The position numbers were made by a program, and so were the translations under genes. Under the pieces are notes generated by a model. That model had not been told where the DNA came from. It did not search any database and saw nothing but the letters and a program-made list of their open reading frames with translations. A stretch of 45,522 nt of DNA, from positions 1 through 45,522 of the forward strand of contig JARFTX010000012.1 of NCBI GenBank assembly GCA_029289265.1, written 5' to 3'. This DNA is from Gammaproteobacteria bacterium (GTDB lineage: Bacteria > Pseudomonadota > Gammaproteobacteria > Burkholderiales > Rhodocyclaceae). Shown one piece after another: positions 1 through 9,202 of this stretch (the first letter of the stretch is position 1; each line of letters begins with the position of its first letter).

Positions 1-992
1 GACTGCAGCTCCGGCAGCGGCGGCGGCGGCAGGCGGAAGCGGCTGCGGACGAGGTTTTGCAGCAGGCGCAGCTTGAAGGCGATGGAGGTCGTGCCCCATG
101 GGGTGAAGCGGGGCAGCTCGTAGAGGTCGTCGCCGGTGCGGGCCGCGCCCCAGCCGGTCGACACCGCCGCCTCGAAACCGAGCGCGCGCACCAGGCCGAC
201 GTGCTCCTGGCCGTAGTCGTCGACCGGTTGTCCGTTCGGATACGCGAAGAAGCGCACCGGTCGCCCGCAGATCGCTTTCAGCCGAGCGCACCCCTCGACG
301 ATCTCTGCGCGCGCCTGGGCGAGGCCGATGCGCGTGAGGATCGGATGGCGCATGGTGTGGCCGCCGATCTCCATCCCCTCGGCGGCAAGCTGCCGCACCT
401 GCTCCGAAGTCAGCATCAGCCCATCCGGCACCCTCGTTCCGCAGCGCTCGACCAGCTCCTGCACGTGCCCGTCTCGCGCGTCGATCGGCTGATATTTCAA
501 CGCGCCGATGAACTGCACCAGCGCCCGCCGCCGATCGGCCACCGACACCGTCGGCATCGGCGCAATACCGAGCGACGGCAGGTCCAGCGACGCGGCCTGC
601 GTCTGGCGCACCGACTCGATCACCAGGTCGTTCCACATGCAGCCGCCGTCGAGAAAGCCCGCGGCGATGAAGAACGTTGCCGGAATGCCGTGCCGCTTCA
701 GAATTGGCAGCGCGATCGTGAAATTGTCGGCGTAGCCGTCGTCGAAGGTCACGCACGCCGCACGCCTCGGCAGATTACCGTCACGCAGCGCCTGCACGGC
801 ATCGGCGAGCGGTATCACGTCGAAGTTGCTCCGCAGCGCGATCATCTGTCGCTCGAAAGTCGCGGCGTCGGGAAGCTCGAACACCAGCGCGTCGGCTTGC
901 CGCAGCACCCGGTGATAGATCAGGATCGACAGCGCCGACTCACCGCCCGGCGACGCCACCCCCAGACACGTCCGGATCGCCAATTCCTTCAT
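1..992 (-). CDS. Polysaccharide deacetylase family protein (3' end outside window)
   Basis: NodB-type (carbohydrate esterase 4) deacetylase, expected to remove N- or O-acetyl groups from a surface polysaccharide. The translation from ATG at 992 shows TFDDGYADN at about residues 82-90 (the metal and catalytic Asp pair) and GGHTMRHPIL at about 210-219 (metal-binding His pair); SILIYHRV near residue 22 is the usual first strand. It is open at the left edge, so the C-terminus is missing. Its ATG overlaps the stop of the upstream glycosyltransferase (ATGA), suggesting translational coupling and a role in the same exopolysaccharide pathway. It differs from the DUF3473-type deacetylase at 21812-22651, so the locus carries two. 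Family seen directly; substrate inferred. Confidence 0.88.
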   Translation of the reverse strand, partial: MKELAIRTCLGVASPGGESALSILIYHRVLRQADALVFELPDAATFERQMIALRSNFDVIPLADAVQALRDGNLPRRAACVTFDDGYADNFTIALPILKRHGIPATFFIAAGFLDGGCMWNDLVIESVRQTQAASLDLPSLGIAPMPTVSVADRRRALVQFIGALKYQPIDARDGHVQELVERCGTRVPDGLMLTSEQVRQLAAEGMEIGGHTMRHPILTRIGLAQARAEIVEGCARLKAICGRPVRFFAYPNGQPVDDYGQEHVGLVRALGFEAAVSTGWGAARTGDDLYELPRFTPWGTTSIAFKLRLLQNLVRSRFRLPPPPLPELQ

Positions 993-2422
993 CGCACACC
1001 CCCCACATCCACCTGTTGCGCAGCAGACTCGCCACGCGCGCTCACGCGCTCGAGCACACCCGCCAGCCGCGCGACCAGGGCTCCGCGCTCGAACTGCGCG
1101 AGATACGCGCGATCCGGCGCGAGCGACGCCGTGCCGGCCTCAGCCCAGTCGGCCAATATCGCCTTCAGCGCGGCCACGTCCCCCGGCGCCGCGGTGCGTC
1201 CCAGACGGCCGCGATCGATGATCTCCGTCGTCGCGCCGGGCGAGGCGATACAAAGAATCGGCTGCCCGGCCGCCACATACTCGAAGAGCTTGCCGGGGAT
1301 GACCCCTGAGGAGGTCTCCCCGGCGTCGACGATCAGGAGCAGCGCATCGGCCCCCATCTGCAACGCCTTGGACCTCGCGTACGGCACATCGGCATGGAAG
1401 CGAAACACATCCTGCAGTGCGAAGCCGCGAACCAGCTCACCGATGCGCTGTTCGATCTCGGCCGCGATCCCGCCGTAGTACTCGAATCGCAATCGCCCCC
1501 GCCACTCGGGCCGTTCCGCGAGCAGCTCGCCCGCCGCCTGGATCAGCTCGTAGCCGCGCCGGTTCTTGAAGAGCCGGCCGGCATAGACGATGCGCAGCGG
1601 CCCCGGATCGACGACTTCGGGTTCGACGCCCTCGAACTCGTCCAGGTCGTAGCCGTTGGTCAGCGTCACGAACTCGGCGTGACCCAGCCCGGCCAGGCGC
1701 GCGCGCATTACTTCGGTCTTGGGCTCAGACACCGTCACTACCGCGGCAGCGGTCGCCACGACGCGCCGCTCCATCCACAGCTCGATCCGTCGGCGCCACG
1801 GCGGCACCCACTCCCGCAGCACATCACCCGTCCACAAGTCCCGATAGTCCGCCACCCACGGCACCCCGGTCGCGCGCGACAGCGCGGCGCCCACCAGCAA
1901 ATCGGTGAAATACGGGGCAGTCGCGAGAATCACGTCCGGCCGGAACGCCTCGACCGCCTCACGCCCACGCCGCACCGCCGGCCCCTTCCACAACAGGATG
2001 TCGTCGGGTATCAGCAGGTACTCGCGCGCAACACGGTCCCAGCCCGCCAGCAGCCACGACGCGGCGCGATGCAGGCCCTGGGCACCGTCACCGGGCGCAC
2101 CCTGGGCGAGCCGGGCGCCCGCCTCGCCCGCCCCAGCCGGCTGTCCGCCCGGCTCGCCCCGATCGCGGCCCAACAAGCGCTTGATCGCCCCGACCACGCC
2201 CGCCTTCACCTTCGGCAGGCGCGCCCGGTACACCGCCACCCCCGGCGGGATCTCGTCCAGGGTTGCCAGATCGACGGGCGCCATGTCGCCAACCTCGACC
2301 GTCAGGACGGCGGCCTCCCAGCCATGTGCCGACAGGTGCTGGCAGAACTTGAGCGGACGCAGCCGCCCGATGCCTTTCACCGGCGGGAACTCGGCGGCGA
2401 CGATCAGCACGCGTCCACCCAT
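989..2422 (-). CDS. Glycosyltransferase family 4 protein
   Basis: GT-B fold glycosyltransferase, probably adding a sugar from a nucleotide donor to the lipid-linked exopolysaccharide repeat unit at the cytoplasmic face. It begins VLIVAAEFPPVKGIGRLRP, has WVADYRDLWTGD in the acceptor domain, and the C-terminal donor site IPGKLFEYVAAGQPILCIAS typical of GT4/WbuB-like enzymes. The frame is open to an ATG at 2452, but the ATG at 2422 (MGGRVL) is preferred: it follows GGAGGG at a good distance and lies one base past the upstream stop. A Gly/Ala-rich insert near residues 90-120 is unusual. It sits between another glycosyltransferase and a deacetylase in one minus-strand run. Sugar specificity cannot be told. 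Confidence 0.9.
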   Translation of the reverse strand: MGGRVLIVAAEFPPVKGIGRLRPLKFCQHLSAHGWEAAVLTVEVGDMAPVDLATLDEIPPGVAVYRARLPKVKAGVVGAIKRLLGRDRGEPGGQPAGAGEAGARLAQGAPGDGAQGLHRAASWLLAGWDRVAREYLLIPDDILLWKGPAVRRGREAVEAFRPDVILATAPYFTDLLVGAALSRATGVPWVADYRDLWTGDVLREWVPPWRRRIELWMERRVVATAAAVVTVSEPKTEVMRARLAGLGHAEFVTLTNGYDLDEFEGVEPEVVDPGPLRIVYAGRLFKNRRGYELIQAAGELLAERPEWRGRLRFEYYGGIAAEIEQRIGELVRGFALQDVFRFHADVPYARSKALQMGADALLLIVDAGETSSGVIPGKLFEYVAAGQPILCIASPGATTEIIDRGRLGRTAAPGDVAALKAILADWAEAGTASLAPDRAYLAQFERGALVARLAGVLERVSARGESAAQQVDVGGVR

Positions 2423-2423
2423 C

Positions 2424-3620
2424 TCAGCGCCCTCCATGCGCGGCCAGCGCATCGTTGCCGGGACGGAGGATGTCCGCGAACACCGCCTCGATCAGCGCCA
2501 CGTGGCGTTCGATCGTGTACTTGCGGATCACATCCGCCCGCGCCGCCTGCCCTACCCGCATGGCCGCCACCGGGTCGGCCAGCACCGCGTTGATCCGTTC
2601 GGCGAGCGCCTGTGCATCGCCGGGCGGCACGAGATAGCCGGTTTCGCCGTCGCGGATGATCTCGGGCGGCGCGCCGATGTCGGTCGCGATCACGACCGAC
2701 TCCATCGCCATGCCCTCGATCACCACGCGTCCGAACGGCTCGGGCGAAATCGACGCATGCACGACGATGTCCGCCGCCTGCATCAGCACCGGAATGTCCT
2801 GCCGATAGCCGCTGAACCGCACCGCGCCTTCCACCCACAACCCGTAGGCCATGCCCTCCAGCAGCTTCAGGTAACCTTCCGCCCCGGGCGGGGGCTCGCC
2901 GACGATGACGAAACGCGCACCGGCATGGGCCGCGAGCACGCGCGGGATCGCCTCGAGCAGCACGTGCTGGCCCTTCCAGCTCATCACCATGCCCGCCAGC
3001 ACGATCAGCGGCGCAGCGCCTTCGACGCCCAGCTCGGCGCGCACGCGTGCAAGCTCGTCGGCCTCGGCCAACCGATACATCGTCAGATCGAGCCCCTCCG
3101 GCACCATCGTGATCTTCTCGCCGGGCACGCCGTAGCGCAGCAAGGCCTCGCGCACAGGACCCGAAATCGCCAGATAGCGCGTCGGCCAGTTCGCGACCAA
3201 GCGCGCCAGCCCCGACTGCGCAACGGGAATGTCGCGCTCGTGCAGCACCACCGGCACGCCCAGGATGCGCGCCGCAAGAATCCCGGCCAGATTGTTGATC
3301 AAGTCGTTGTTGAGGTAGATGAGATCGGCCCGCTCGCGGCGCGCAACCCGCGCCAGCCGAAACGCATGGCGCGCGACATCCACGTTGAGCTTGCGCGCGA
3401 CGAAGCCGAACAGCCCGGTGCCCAGCCGCACCCGCCGCACATGGCGCGTCTCGGCGATGCCGCGAAAGGTCGCGAAGCGCGGCTCGTCGAGCGAATGCAC
3501 GAGCACAGGCCGATAGCGATCGAGATTCGCGTGCTGCAGAAACGTGCGCAAGCTGATGACCGCGCCGCCGAAGCCCAGGCCATTCTCGATGAAGAGCACG
3601 TTGTAGGCCTTGTCCGCCAA
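2424..3620 (-). CDS. Glycosyltransferase family 4 protein (TTG start)
   Basis: GT-B glycosyltransferase of 398 aa. The N-terminus YNVLFIENGLGFGGAVISLR is the usual glycine-rich acceptor-side motif; the C-terminal half has IVLAGMVMSWKGQHVLLEA and PEPFGRVVIEGMAMESVVIA, the E-x7-E donor-binding motif of GT4. The frame stays open upstream to 3905, but that stretch is Arg-rich shadow sequence. The best start is TTG at 3620, six bases after GGAGG. Next downstream is another GT4 gene starting one base after this stop, so they are very likely co-transcribed. It is divergent from the VpsJ-like gene. Role: assembly of the exopolysaccharide repeat unit (inferred from family and locus). Confidence 0.88.
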   Translation of the reverse strand: MADKAYNVLFIENGLGFGGAVISLRTFLQHANLDRYRPVLVHSLDEPRFATFRGIAETRHVRRVRLGTGLFGFVARKLNVDVARHAFRLARVARRERADLIYLNNDLINNLAGILAARILGVPVVLHERDIPVAQSGLARLVANWPTRYLAISGPVREALLRYGVPGEKITMVPEGLDLTMYRLAEADELARVRAELGVEGAAPLIVLAGMVMSWKGQHVLLEAIPRVLAAHAGARFVIVGEPPPGAEGYLKLLEGMAYGLWVEGAVRFSGYRQDIPVLMQAADIVVHASISPEPFGRVVIEGMAMESVVIATDIGAPPEIIRDGETGYLVPPGDAQALAERINAVLADPVAAMRVGQAARADVIRKYTIERHVALIEAVFADILRPGNDALAAHGGR

Positions 3621-3985
3621 GGCGATCCTCCCGCAGGGTTCGACGAACGCGCCGCGCCGCACGCCCGCGCCGCAGCATGTGCTGCCGCCCGAGGCCCGGG
3701 CGGCGCGACCGGCCGATCGTCGTGCGATCATACTTCGCCGGCGGCGACGGCGACAGGAACAAATCCCCGTCGCGCGCCCCGGGACGAGCCACCGGCGTCG
3801 CCTGCGCAGCGCAGCAACGGTGCATAATCGCCGTGATATTTTCGGCACGCGCGACACACCGGGCGCCCTACACTTGCGCAAGGGCTCCGTCCGTGGCGAG
3901 CGCACATCGTCTGCCCCGAGGCGCCGAATCCGAACGCGGCACCGCAGGGCGCCGCATCGAGCCGCAAACCGAACAAGGAAGTGCG
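3621..3985. other. Divergent intergenic region, likely two promoters
   Basis: This 365-bp gap separates the minus-strand glycosyltransferase from the plus-strand VpsJ-like gene. On the minus strand TATGAT (3732-3727) would serve as a -10 box but lacks a convincing -35. It adjoins a small inverted repeat, GATCG-N5-CGATC (3715-3729). On the plus strand TACACT (3869-3874) is a weak -10 candidate. No RpoN -24/-12 pair was found. The ORFs crossing the gap are Arg/Pro-rich and look non-coding. Confidence 0.4.
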
Positions 3986-5113
3986 ATGGGTCTGTCTGAA
4001 TCGCTGCGCCTCAAGGGACTGGTGCTCAAGGATCGGCTCGGCATCGGCCGCACCGCTCCCGCCGACAACCGCCGCCACCTCGACGCCGCCATCGCCTGGC
4101 TCAAGCGCGCCCAGGATGCGACCGGCAACGGCGGCGTCGCCCAGACCTGGCTGGTGCGCTACGGCAAGTGGGCGCCCGCCTATCCCGAGACCACCGGCTA
4201 CATCATTCCGACCTTCTACCGCTACGCCGCGCTCGCCGGCGACGCCGACGCCCGCGCCCGCGCCCGGCGCATGGCCGACTGGGAGATCGAAATCCAGCAC
4301 CCCACCGGTGGCGTGCTGGCCGGCGCCCTGGGCGACTCCGACCAGCCCACCGTGTTCAACACGGGCCAGGTCATCTTCGGCTGGGTACGCGCCTTCGAAG
4401 AAGAAGGCGACGAGCGCTACCGCGAAGCCGCAGTGCGCGCCGCCACCTGGCTGTGCGACATCATGGACGACGACGGCTGCTGGCGCCGCTTCGGCTCGCC
4501 GCTCACCGGCAAGCAGATCAACACCTACAACACCCGTAGCGCCTGGGGCCTCGCGCGCGCCCACCAGATCACCGGCGAGACGCGCTTTCTCGACGCCGCC
4601 GTGCGCAACTGCGAATGGGCGCTCACCCAGGCCCTGCCCAACGGCTGGCTGCAGAACAACTGCCTGCAGGACAACGAGCAGCCCTTCACCCACACCATCG
4701 CCTACGCCATGCGGGGTTTGCTCGAAGTGGGCGCCTACGCCGGGCGCGAGGATTTCCTGCAGGCCGCCCGCACGATCGGCGACGCCATGGTCGCGGGCCT
4801 GCCGGTAAGCGGCAAGCTGCCCGGCCGCTTCGACTCGGCCTGGCGCCCGACAGTGACGTGGTCCTGCCTGACCGGCGATTGCCAGCTCGCGATCAACTGG
4901 AGCCGTCTTTACCAGATCACCGGCGACGCGCTCTACCGCAATGCCGCCAGCCGCGCCCTGCGTTTCGTCAAGAGCACACAGAGCCTGGACGGCGAAAACC
5001 CGAACACTCGGGGGGGAATCAAGGGGTCGCACCCGATCAACGGCGGCTACCATCCGTGGCAGTATCCGAACTGGGCGACGAAGTTTTATGCGGATGCGTT
5101 GATGCTGGGGTAG
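3986..5113 (+). CDS. VpsJ-like polysaccharide biosynthesis protein (alpha/alpha barrel)
   Basis: A 375-aa protein of repeating helical hairpins (AIAWLKRAQDATGNGGVAQT, TGYIIPTFYRYAAL, FNTGQVIFGWVRAFEEEGD, YNTRSAWGLARAHQITGE, HTIAYAMRGLLEVG), the pattern of a six-hairpin glycosidase-like barrel. I recognise it as like proteins named VpsJ in Vibrio-type and XrtA-type exopolysaccharide loci; the catalytic activity is uncertain (hydrolase, lyase or epimerase-like). No signal peptide is seen, so a cytoplasmic location is likely. The ATG at 3986 follows AAGGAA at good spacing; the longer open frame upstream lacks coding character. GC is high like the main locus (43 of 60 in one line counted by hand), in sharp contrast to the next gene. 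Confidence 0.75.
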   Translation: MGLSESLRLKGLVLKDRLGIGRTAPADNRRHLDAAIAWLKRAQDATGNGGVAQTWLVRYGKWAPAYPETTGYIIPTFYRYAALAGDADARARARRMADWEIEIQHPTGGVLAGALGDSDQPTVFNTGQVIFGWVRAFEEEGDERYREAAVRAATWLCDIMDDDGCWRRFGSPLTGKQINTYNTRSAWGLARAHQITGETRFLDAAVRNCEWALTQALPNGWLQNNCLQDNEQPFTHTIAYAMRGLLEVGAYAGREDFLQAARTIGDAMVAGLPVSGKLPGRFDSAWRPTVTWSCLTGDCQLAINWSRLYQITGDALYRNAASRALRFVKSTQSLDGENPNTRGGIKGSHPINGGYHPWQYPNWATKFYADALMLG

Positions 5114-5144
5114 AAATTTATTGACGCCTCAAATTTATTAACGC
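5114..5144. repeat. 17-bp-period tandem repeat at GC boundary
   Basis: AAATTTATTGACGC (5114-5127) is followed after CTC by AAATTTATTAACGC (5131-5144), identical but for one G/A. The pair begins just after the stop of the VpsJ-like gene, exactly where base composition drops from about 70% to under 50% GC. It may be a protein-binding site for the next gene or a trace of the recombination that brought in the AT-rich cassette. Confidence 0.7.
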
Positions 5145-5152
5145 TAAGAATC

Positions 5153-6094
5153 ATGCCACCACTAGTTTCTACAATTATCCCAGCATATAACGCAGAAAAA
5201 TGCGTCGCTAACGCGATAGAAAGCGCACTTCGACAAAATGTTGATCAAGAGATCATCGTCATAGACGACGGCTCTACCGATTCAACGCAAGAAATAATAA
5301 AGCGTTACCCACCCCCAGTAAGATTAATACAAAAGAAAAATGGTGGCGTTTCTTCTGCCCGAAACGCAGGCCTTGAATCCGCAAAGGGAACTTACATCGC
5401 CTTCCTCGATGCAGACGACACGTGGCACCCAGGCAAGCTGAAAAAACAGCTTGATTTTCTTAGCCGCTATCAACATGTCGGAACGATAATCGCTGACGAA
5501 CGCCACGTCGCCCCAGACGGTAAGATCATCGCGCCCTCATTTTTTGCGACAACGTCATTTTCCTCGCAGATACCGGGCGAAGCATCAATTATTCCTACGC
5601 CCTTTACGTGGCTGACACAAGAGTCCTTCGTGCCTACGTCAAGTGTTTTAACACGTAGATCCGTGTCGTTATTAGCAGGGTATTTTGATGAACAGCTAAA
5701 CCTTGTTGAAGATCGCGACTATTGGATTCGATTAGTACAACACGGACCACTCGCAGTAATACCGGAAGCGCTAATCGACTACCGGGCCGCCAATCCAAAC
5801 AGCCTATCTCGCGCTGGCGAGAACCGTTGGGCGAGAAATGTTCTCTTCGTTTTAACCACCCACGAATCATACCTCCGCACAGCTATAGCAAGTGAGGGAA
5901 GTGATTCCGAAGCAGTTTTTTCCAATCAGTACCTAAAACTGGCTCGGATACTTTGGAACTTCGAGGACTATGAAGCCGCGCATGCCGCATTCAAAATGAC
6001 AAGATCTAAAAATCCTAAGGATTTTCTTAAATATATCTTGAGCAAAATGAAAACTTACCCGCACTACCAAATCAATCGCGCACCCCGCGGCTGA
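5153..6094 (+). CDS. Glycosyltransferase family 2 protein
   Basis: GT-A inverting glycosyltransferase of 313 aa. It has the classical N-terminus VSTIIPAYNAEKCVANAIES, the IIVIDDGSTDSTQEI nucleotide-binding strand, VSSARNAGLESAKGTYIAF, and the DXD-type motif FLDADD that binds the metal and UDP-sugar. NLVEDRDYWIRLVQHG carries the catalytic-base region (ED). Presumably cytoplasmic, adding a sugar to the repeat unit. The start has only a weak ribosome-binding site. Codon use is AT-rich, unlike the genes to its left, so it belongs to a laterally exchanged segment (5114 to about 9310). It runs with the pyruvyl transferase 58 bp downstream. Confidence 0.9.
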   Translation: MPPLVSTIIPAYNAEKCVANAIESALRQNVDQEIIVIDDGSTDSTQEIIKRYPPPVRLIQKKNGGVSSARNAGLESAKGTYIAFLDADDTWHPGKLKKQLDFLSRYQHVGTIIADERHVAPDGKIIAPSFFATTSFSSQIPGEASIIPTPFTWLTQESFVPTSSVLTRRSVSLLAGYFDEQLNLVEDRDYWIRLVQHGPLAVIPEALIDYRAANPNSLSRAGENRWARNVLFVLTTHESYLRTAIASEGSDSEAVFSNQYLKLARILWNFEDYEAAHAAFKMTRSKNPKDFLKYILSKMKTYPHYQINRAPRG

Positions 6095-6152
6095 CCAAGG
6101 CTGCACAAAGAGCTCATGAAACAAAAACCCAGGCACAGGAACGGCATTCCAA

Positions 6153-6989
6153 ATGCAGTTATATTACTATCATAAAGAGCCAAATTTCGGCGATGCACTT
6201 AACAAAATCATTTGGCCGCATTTCATCAAGATCCCACTTAACGATCCGACCATCGAGAACGAATATTTTGTCGGGATTGGCACCCTGCTAAACGACAATT
6301 TACCCAAAGCCAGCAAGCTGCATATCTTTGGCTCTGGAAGTGGATACGGCTCAGGCAATATCCCAACCACTTCAAATTGGTGCACGCATTTTGTACGCGG
6401 CCCCTTGACTGCAAAAAAATTTGGTCTTGACCCCGCACTTGCTATCACCGATCCCGCAATACTTCTGCACAGGATGATCGAGCCGGAAAGAATAAAAGAC
6501 ATTGAATGCGCGTTTGTACCGCACATCGGCATTGACTCACCGAGACTAAGGAGTTTATGCGAGAGCGTCGGCCTTACTTACATTTCCCCAGCAGAACCAG
6601 TTGACAGATTTCTAGAAAAACTAAATCGATCAAGGAAAGTAATCGCGTCAGCGATGCACGGTGCAATCGCCGCAGACGCACTTCGAATCCCTTGGCTACC
6701 GATCAAAACGTCGTCCGAGATTTACGAATTCAAGTGGCGCGACTGGACAGCATCACTATCAATCGACATAACAATGCGCGCAATACCGACAATATGGCCC
6801 AATATATCTGACAAACCTTCCGCTCAAGCAGTCGCCTGGATCAAAGCAGGCATTGCGAAACAAAAACTTGAAGCGCTCTCTAAATCCAAACAATTTTACC
6901 TGTCCGGCGAAAACATATTCTATGCAAAACTTGCGCTGATAGAGAACGAGATTGACCTTTTCAATATAGAGCACTCGCCTAGGAACTAG
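6153..6989 (+). CDS. Polysaccharide pyruvyl transferase family protein
   Basis: A 278-aa protein starting YYYHKEPNFGDALNKIIWP, the NxGD motif typical of the polysaccharide pyruvyl transferase family (CsaB/WcaK-like). Near the C-terminus it has RKVIASAMHGAIAADALRIP, the conserved S-x-H-G signature. Members either add pyruvate ketals from phosphoenolpyruvate to exopolysaccharide sugars or act as glycosyltransferase-like enzymes. GC content is low (28 of 60 in line 6241, counted by hand), matching the neighbouring GT2 and flippase. It ends 15 bp from the convergent flippase stop. Pyruvylation would add negative charge to the polymer; this is inference. Confidence 0.82.
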   Translation: MQLYYYHKEPNFGDALNKIIWPHFIKIPLNDPTIENEYFVGIGTLLNDNLPKASKLHIFGSGSGYGSGNIPTTSNWCTHFVRGPLTAKKFGLDPALAITDPAILLHRMIEPERIKDIECAFVPHIGIDSPRLRSLCESVGLTYISPAEPVDRFLEKLNRSRKVIASAMHGAIAADALRIPWLPIKTSSEIYEFKWRDWTASLSIDITMRAIPTIWPNISDKPSAQAVAWIKAGIAKQKLEALSKSKQFYLSGENIFYAKLALIENEIDLFNIEHSPRN

Positions 6990-7004
6990 ATTGCACTCGC
7001 TTAT

Positions 7005-8477
7005 TCATCTTATCCTATGAGCCAAGGCCCGCGCCTTTCTCACTCCATCCACCACGATCTTTTCATCTCTTAGTGGGTGCCTCGTAGCAAAAACCCCAAT
7101 CAGCCAAAACAATGACGTGAGAAATAATGCAAGCACAAAAACGGCTATAGGCTGCATTGTAATCCACTCCAGCCACAATAAGCTTCTCAAAATCAGTGCT
7201 GGCAATAACGCAACAACGGATAAAATTGCGCTTTTCGAAAGAGCGTGGACAAAACTCTTCAATTTTATTGGCACTAGAGACTGTTTAATGCAATAAATGA
7301 TAACGCAGTTAAGGGAAAACGCTACAACAACACCATAAGCAAATCCCTCTAAGTTTGCAAAAAACAATGCGCACAATAGCACAATAAGAATACGCACTGA
7401 TTGAACAATCAGCTCGGCCTTCATAGTTAGATCAATTCTACCCATAGCCGTTAGAAGCTGAAGAGAAAAAGTCCAAAGCACCGCCACACTTCCCGCAACA
7501 CAAAATATCGGAACAAGCGGCACAGCATCACCCCAGCGAGGGCCAAACATTAACAGTATTGCCTCGGCGGGGAAGAGGAAAAAAAACCCAAAAAATGGCC
7601 AAGCAAACGCCGCAGCGGTTGCGGTACTTTTAATGTGAATTTCCTCCATATCATCTTCGGTCCGATGGGCTTTTGCAAAAGCCGGAAATGCGACATTTTT
7701 GACTGCACCCATCAAATCTCGATGGAACAGGTTCATCACACCTTGAGCTCGGCTAAAAATCCCGACTGCACTAAAGCCAAGCACTCGGCCAATAACCAAT
7801 TCGTTCATGTTCAATGCAACCTCGGAAACGATGCGCGCCACTGAGGACTGAACACCAAAATTTGTCACTACCCGCCATTCAGATAATGTGAGCCGGTGGA
7901 CAAGTCCATTTATGGAATAACATGTAGCAACTATGCACGTAGCTGCTGTAGAAGCGACCGAAGCGAGAACGAGACTCCAATACCCATAACCGAACAACGC
8001 GAGCGCTAAAGCAACGACAAAATTCGCAATGGTTGATACGCCAGCTATCCAAAACATTGCGTCAAAACGCATTTCGCGCCGCAAGAGTGCGAGAGCCGTT
8101 GAACTGAACGGCAAAAGCAAAAAGTTAATTGCCATCACCCTTACAACAGCCGCAACACGCACATCATCGTAGAAACGTGCAATCATGTCGGCCGAAAAAT
8201 ACAAGACGGCAAACAGCGTCACGGCAACAATTAGTGTCAAAGTAAATGCCGTGGCAATTTTTTCACGAGTAAGTTCCCTCTCTTGAATCAAGTAACTCGT
8301 TACGCCAAAATCACGTAAGACGTGGGCTAGTCCTAAAATTGCTACAACAACCGAGTACAGACCGATTTCCTCTGGTGTCAATAGCCGCGCAAGAGCGAAA
8401 AACAACACGAGCTGCAACACTATTCCAAAGTGCTTCTCAGCTAATGAAAGAAAAAGAGACTTACGAACAGTGCTCAA
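7005..8477 (-). CDS. Wzx-type oligosaccharide flippase (MOP superfamily)
   Basis: A 490-aa integral membrane protein with about 12-14 hydrophobic segments spread along its length (for example VLQLVLFFALARLL, LYSVVVAILGLAHVL, AIAVFVLALFLTSLFWLIGV). The N-terminus with LARLLTPEEIGLYSVVVAI is characteristic of the RfbX/polysaccharide_synt flippases, which move undecaprenyl-linked repeat units across the inner membrane. The frame starts at TTG 8477 with a weak ribosome-binding site (AAAAGTAGA), and no better start lies nearby. It follows the TPR gene by 6 bp. It is AT-rich like its neighbours. As the only Wzx candidate in the window it likely serves the XrtA-locus polymer. Confidence 0.88.
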   Translation of the reverse strand: MSTVRKSLFLSLAEKHFGIVLQLVLFFALARLLTPEEIGLYSVVVAILGLAHVLRDFGVTSYLIQERELTREKIATAFTLTLIVAVTLFAVLYFSADMIARFYDDVRVAAVVRVMAINFLLLPFSSTALALLRREMRFDAMFWIAGVSTIANFVVALALALFGYGYWSLVLASVASTAATCIVATCYSINGLVHRLTLSEWRVVTNFGVQSSVARIVSEVALNMNELVIGRVLGFSAVGIFSRAQGVMNLFHRDLMGAVKNVAFPAFAKAHRTEDDMEEIHIKSTATAAAFAWPFFGFFFLFPAEAILLMFGPRWGDAVPLVPIFCVAGSVAVLWTFSLQLLTAMGRIDLTMKAELIVQSVRILIVLLCALFFANLEGFAYGVVVAFSLNCVIIYCIKQSLVPIKLKSFVHALSKSAILSVVALLPALILRSLLWLEWITMQPIAVFVLALFLTSLFWLIGVFATRHPLRDEKIVVDGVRKARALAHRIR

Positions 8478-8483
8478 GTTATT

Positions 8484-9191
8484 CTACTTTTCAACCGGAT
8501 AGCCTGCCGCACGAAGTCTACGTCTCAAACCCTCAAGCGGAAAGCCAGATTCGTATGCGATGACGGCATGCTTACGAGCCAGAGCCCATTCCTTCGTTTC
8601 AGTTAGCAAGAGTCCAAAATTGTAGTGAAAATTTGGGCCACTTAGCCCAAGATCGGCAGCATTTTGATAGGCATTTCGCGCTTCAGTAAGCTTTTTCTGT
8701 CCATGCAAATGTATAGCATAAATAAAATGCACCGATGGATCATCTGGCGTGAAGCGAAGAGCTCTATCAAAAAAACAGTCTGCTGAGATTCGCGGCGTAA
8801 ATGGAGACACCGCACCCTGTGGCAGCGCCCCACTGGCTAACTTCTCAAGTCTAGCGATTGCATATAAGGCCTCAGGGTGATTAGGAAACACCCGCAGCGT
8901 ATAAACAAACTCAGAAGCTAAACGTTCAACTGAGTATCTCTTCAAATCAACTGACTTCATCGACTCCCGGAAATGGACGTTTTCAACACGCTTTAGACGT
9001 CCCATTGGGTCAGCACTTGTCGGTACGTGATTAGCAGGATCTCGGTAATCGTACGGCCCAAAGTCATTCCAATTCGCAAGGACACCACAGACTGACTCGT
9101 CAGCATAAGCATCCCCTAAGATCATGACAGCGAGGGTTAGAAACGCCACTAAAAGCTGAAGTGAACGACGGCACGGGTTTAGAGTGATCAT
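8484..9191 (-). CDS. Secreted TPR-like protein of unknown function
   Basis: A 235-aa protein with an N-terminal signal peptide (basic CRRSLQ, hydrophobic LLVAFLTLAVMILG, likely cut near AYA-DE). The body shows TPR-like helical pairs: YTLRVFPNHPEALYAIARLE at about residues 95-114, the segment around DDPSVHFIYAIHLHGQKKLTEA, and NFHYNFGLLLTETKEWALAR. Four such units would make a small protein-binding scaffold in the periplasm. Two early Cys residues are present. The ATG at 9191 follows AAGG five bases upstream. It lies between the O-ligase and the flippase and shares their low GC (27 of 60 in line 8641). A role in polymer assembly is inferred only from position. Confidence 0.7.
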   Translation of the reverse strand: MITLNPCRRSLQLLVAFLTLAVMILGDAYADESVCGVLANWNDFGPYDYRDPANHVPTSADPMGRLKRVENVHFRESMKSVDLKRYSVERLASEFVYTLRVFPNHPEALYAIARLEKLASGALPQGAVSPFTPRISADCFFDRALRFTPDDPSVHFIYAIHLHGQKKLTEARNAYQNAADLGLSGPNFHYNFGLLLTETKEWALARKHAVIAYESGFPLEGLRRRLRAAGYPVEK

Positions 9192-9202
9192 GATCGCCTT
9201 AG

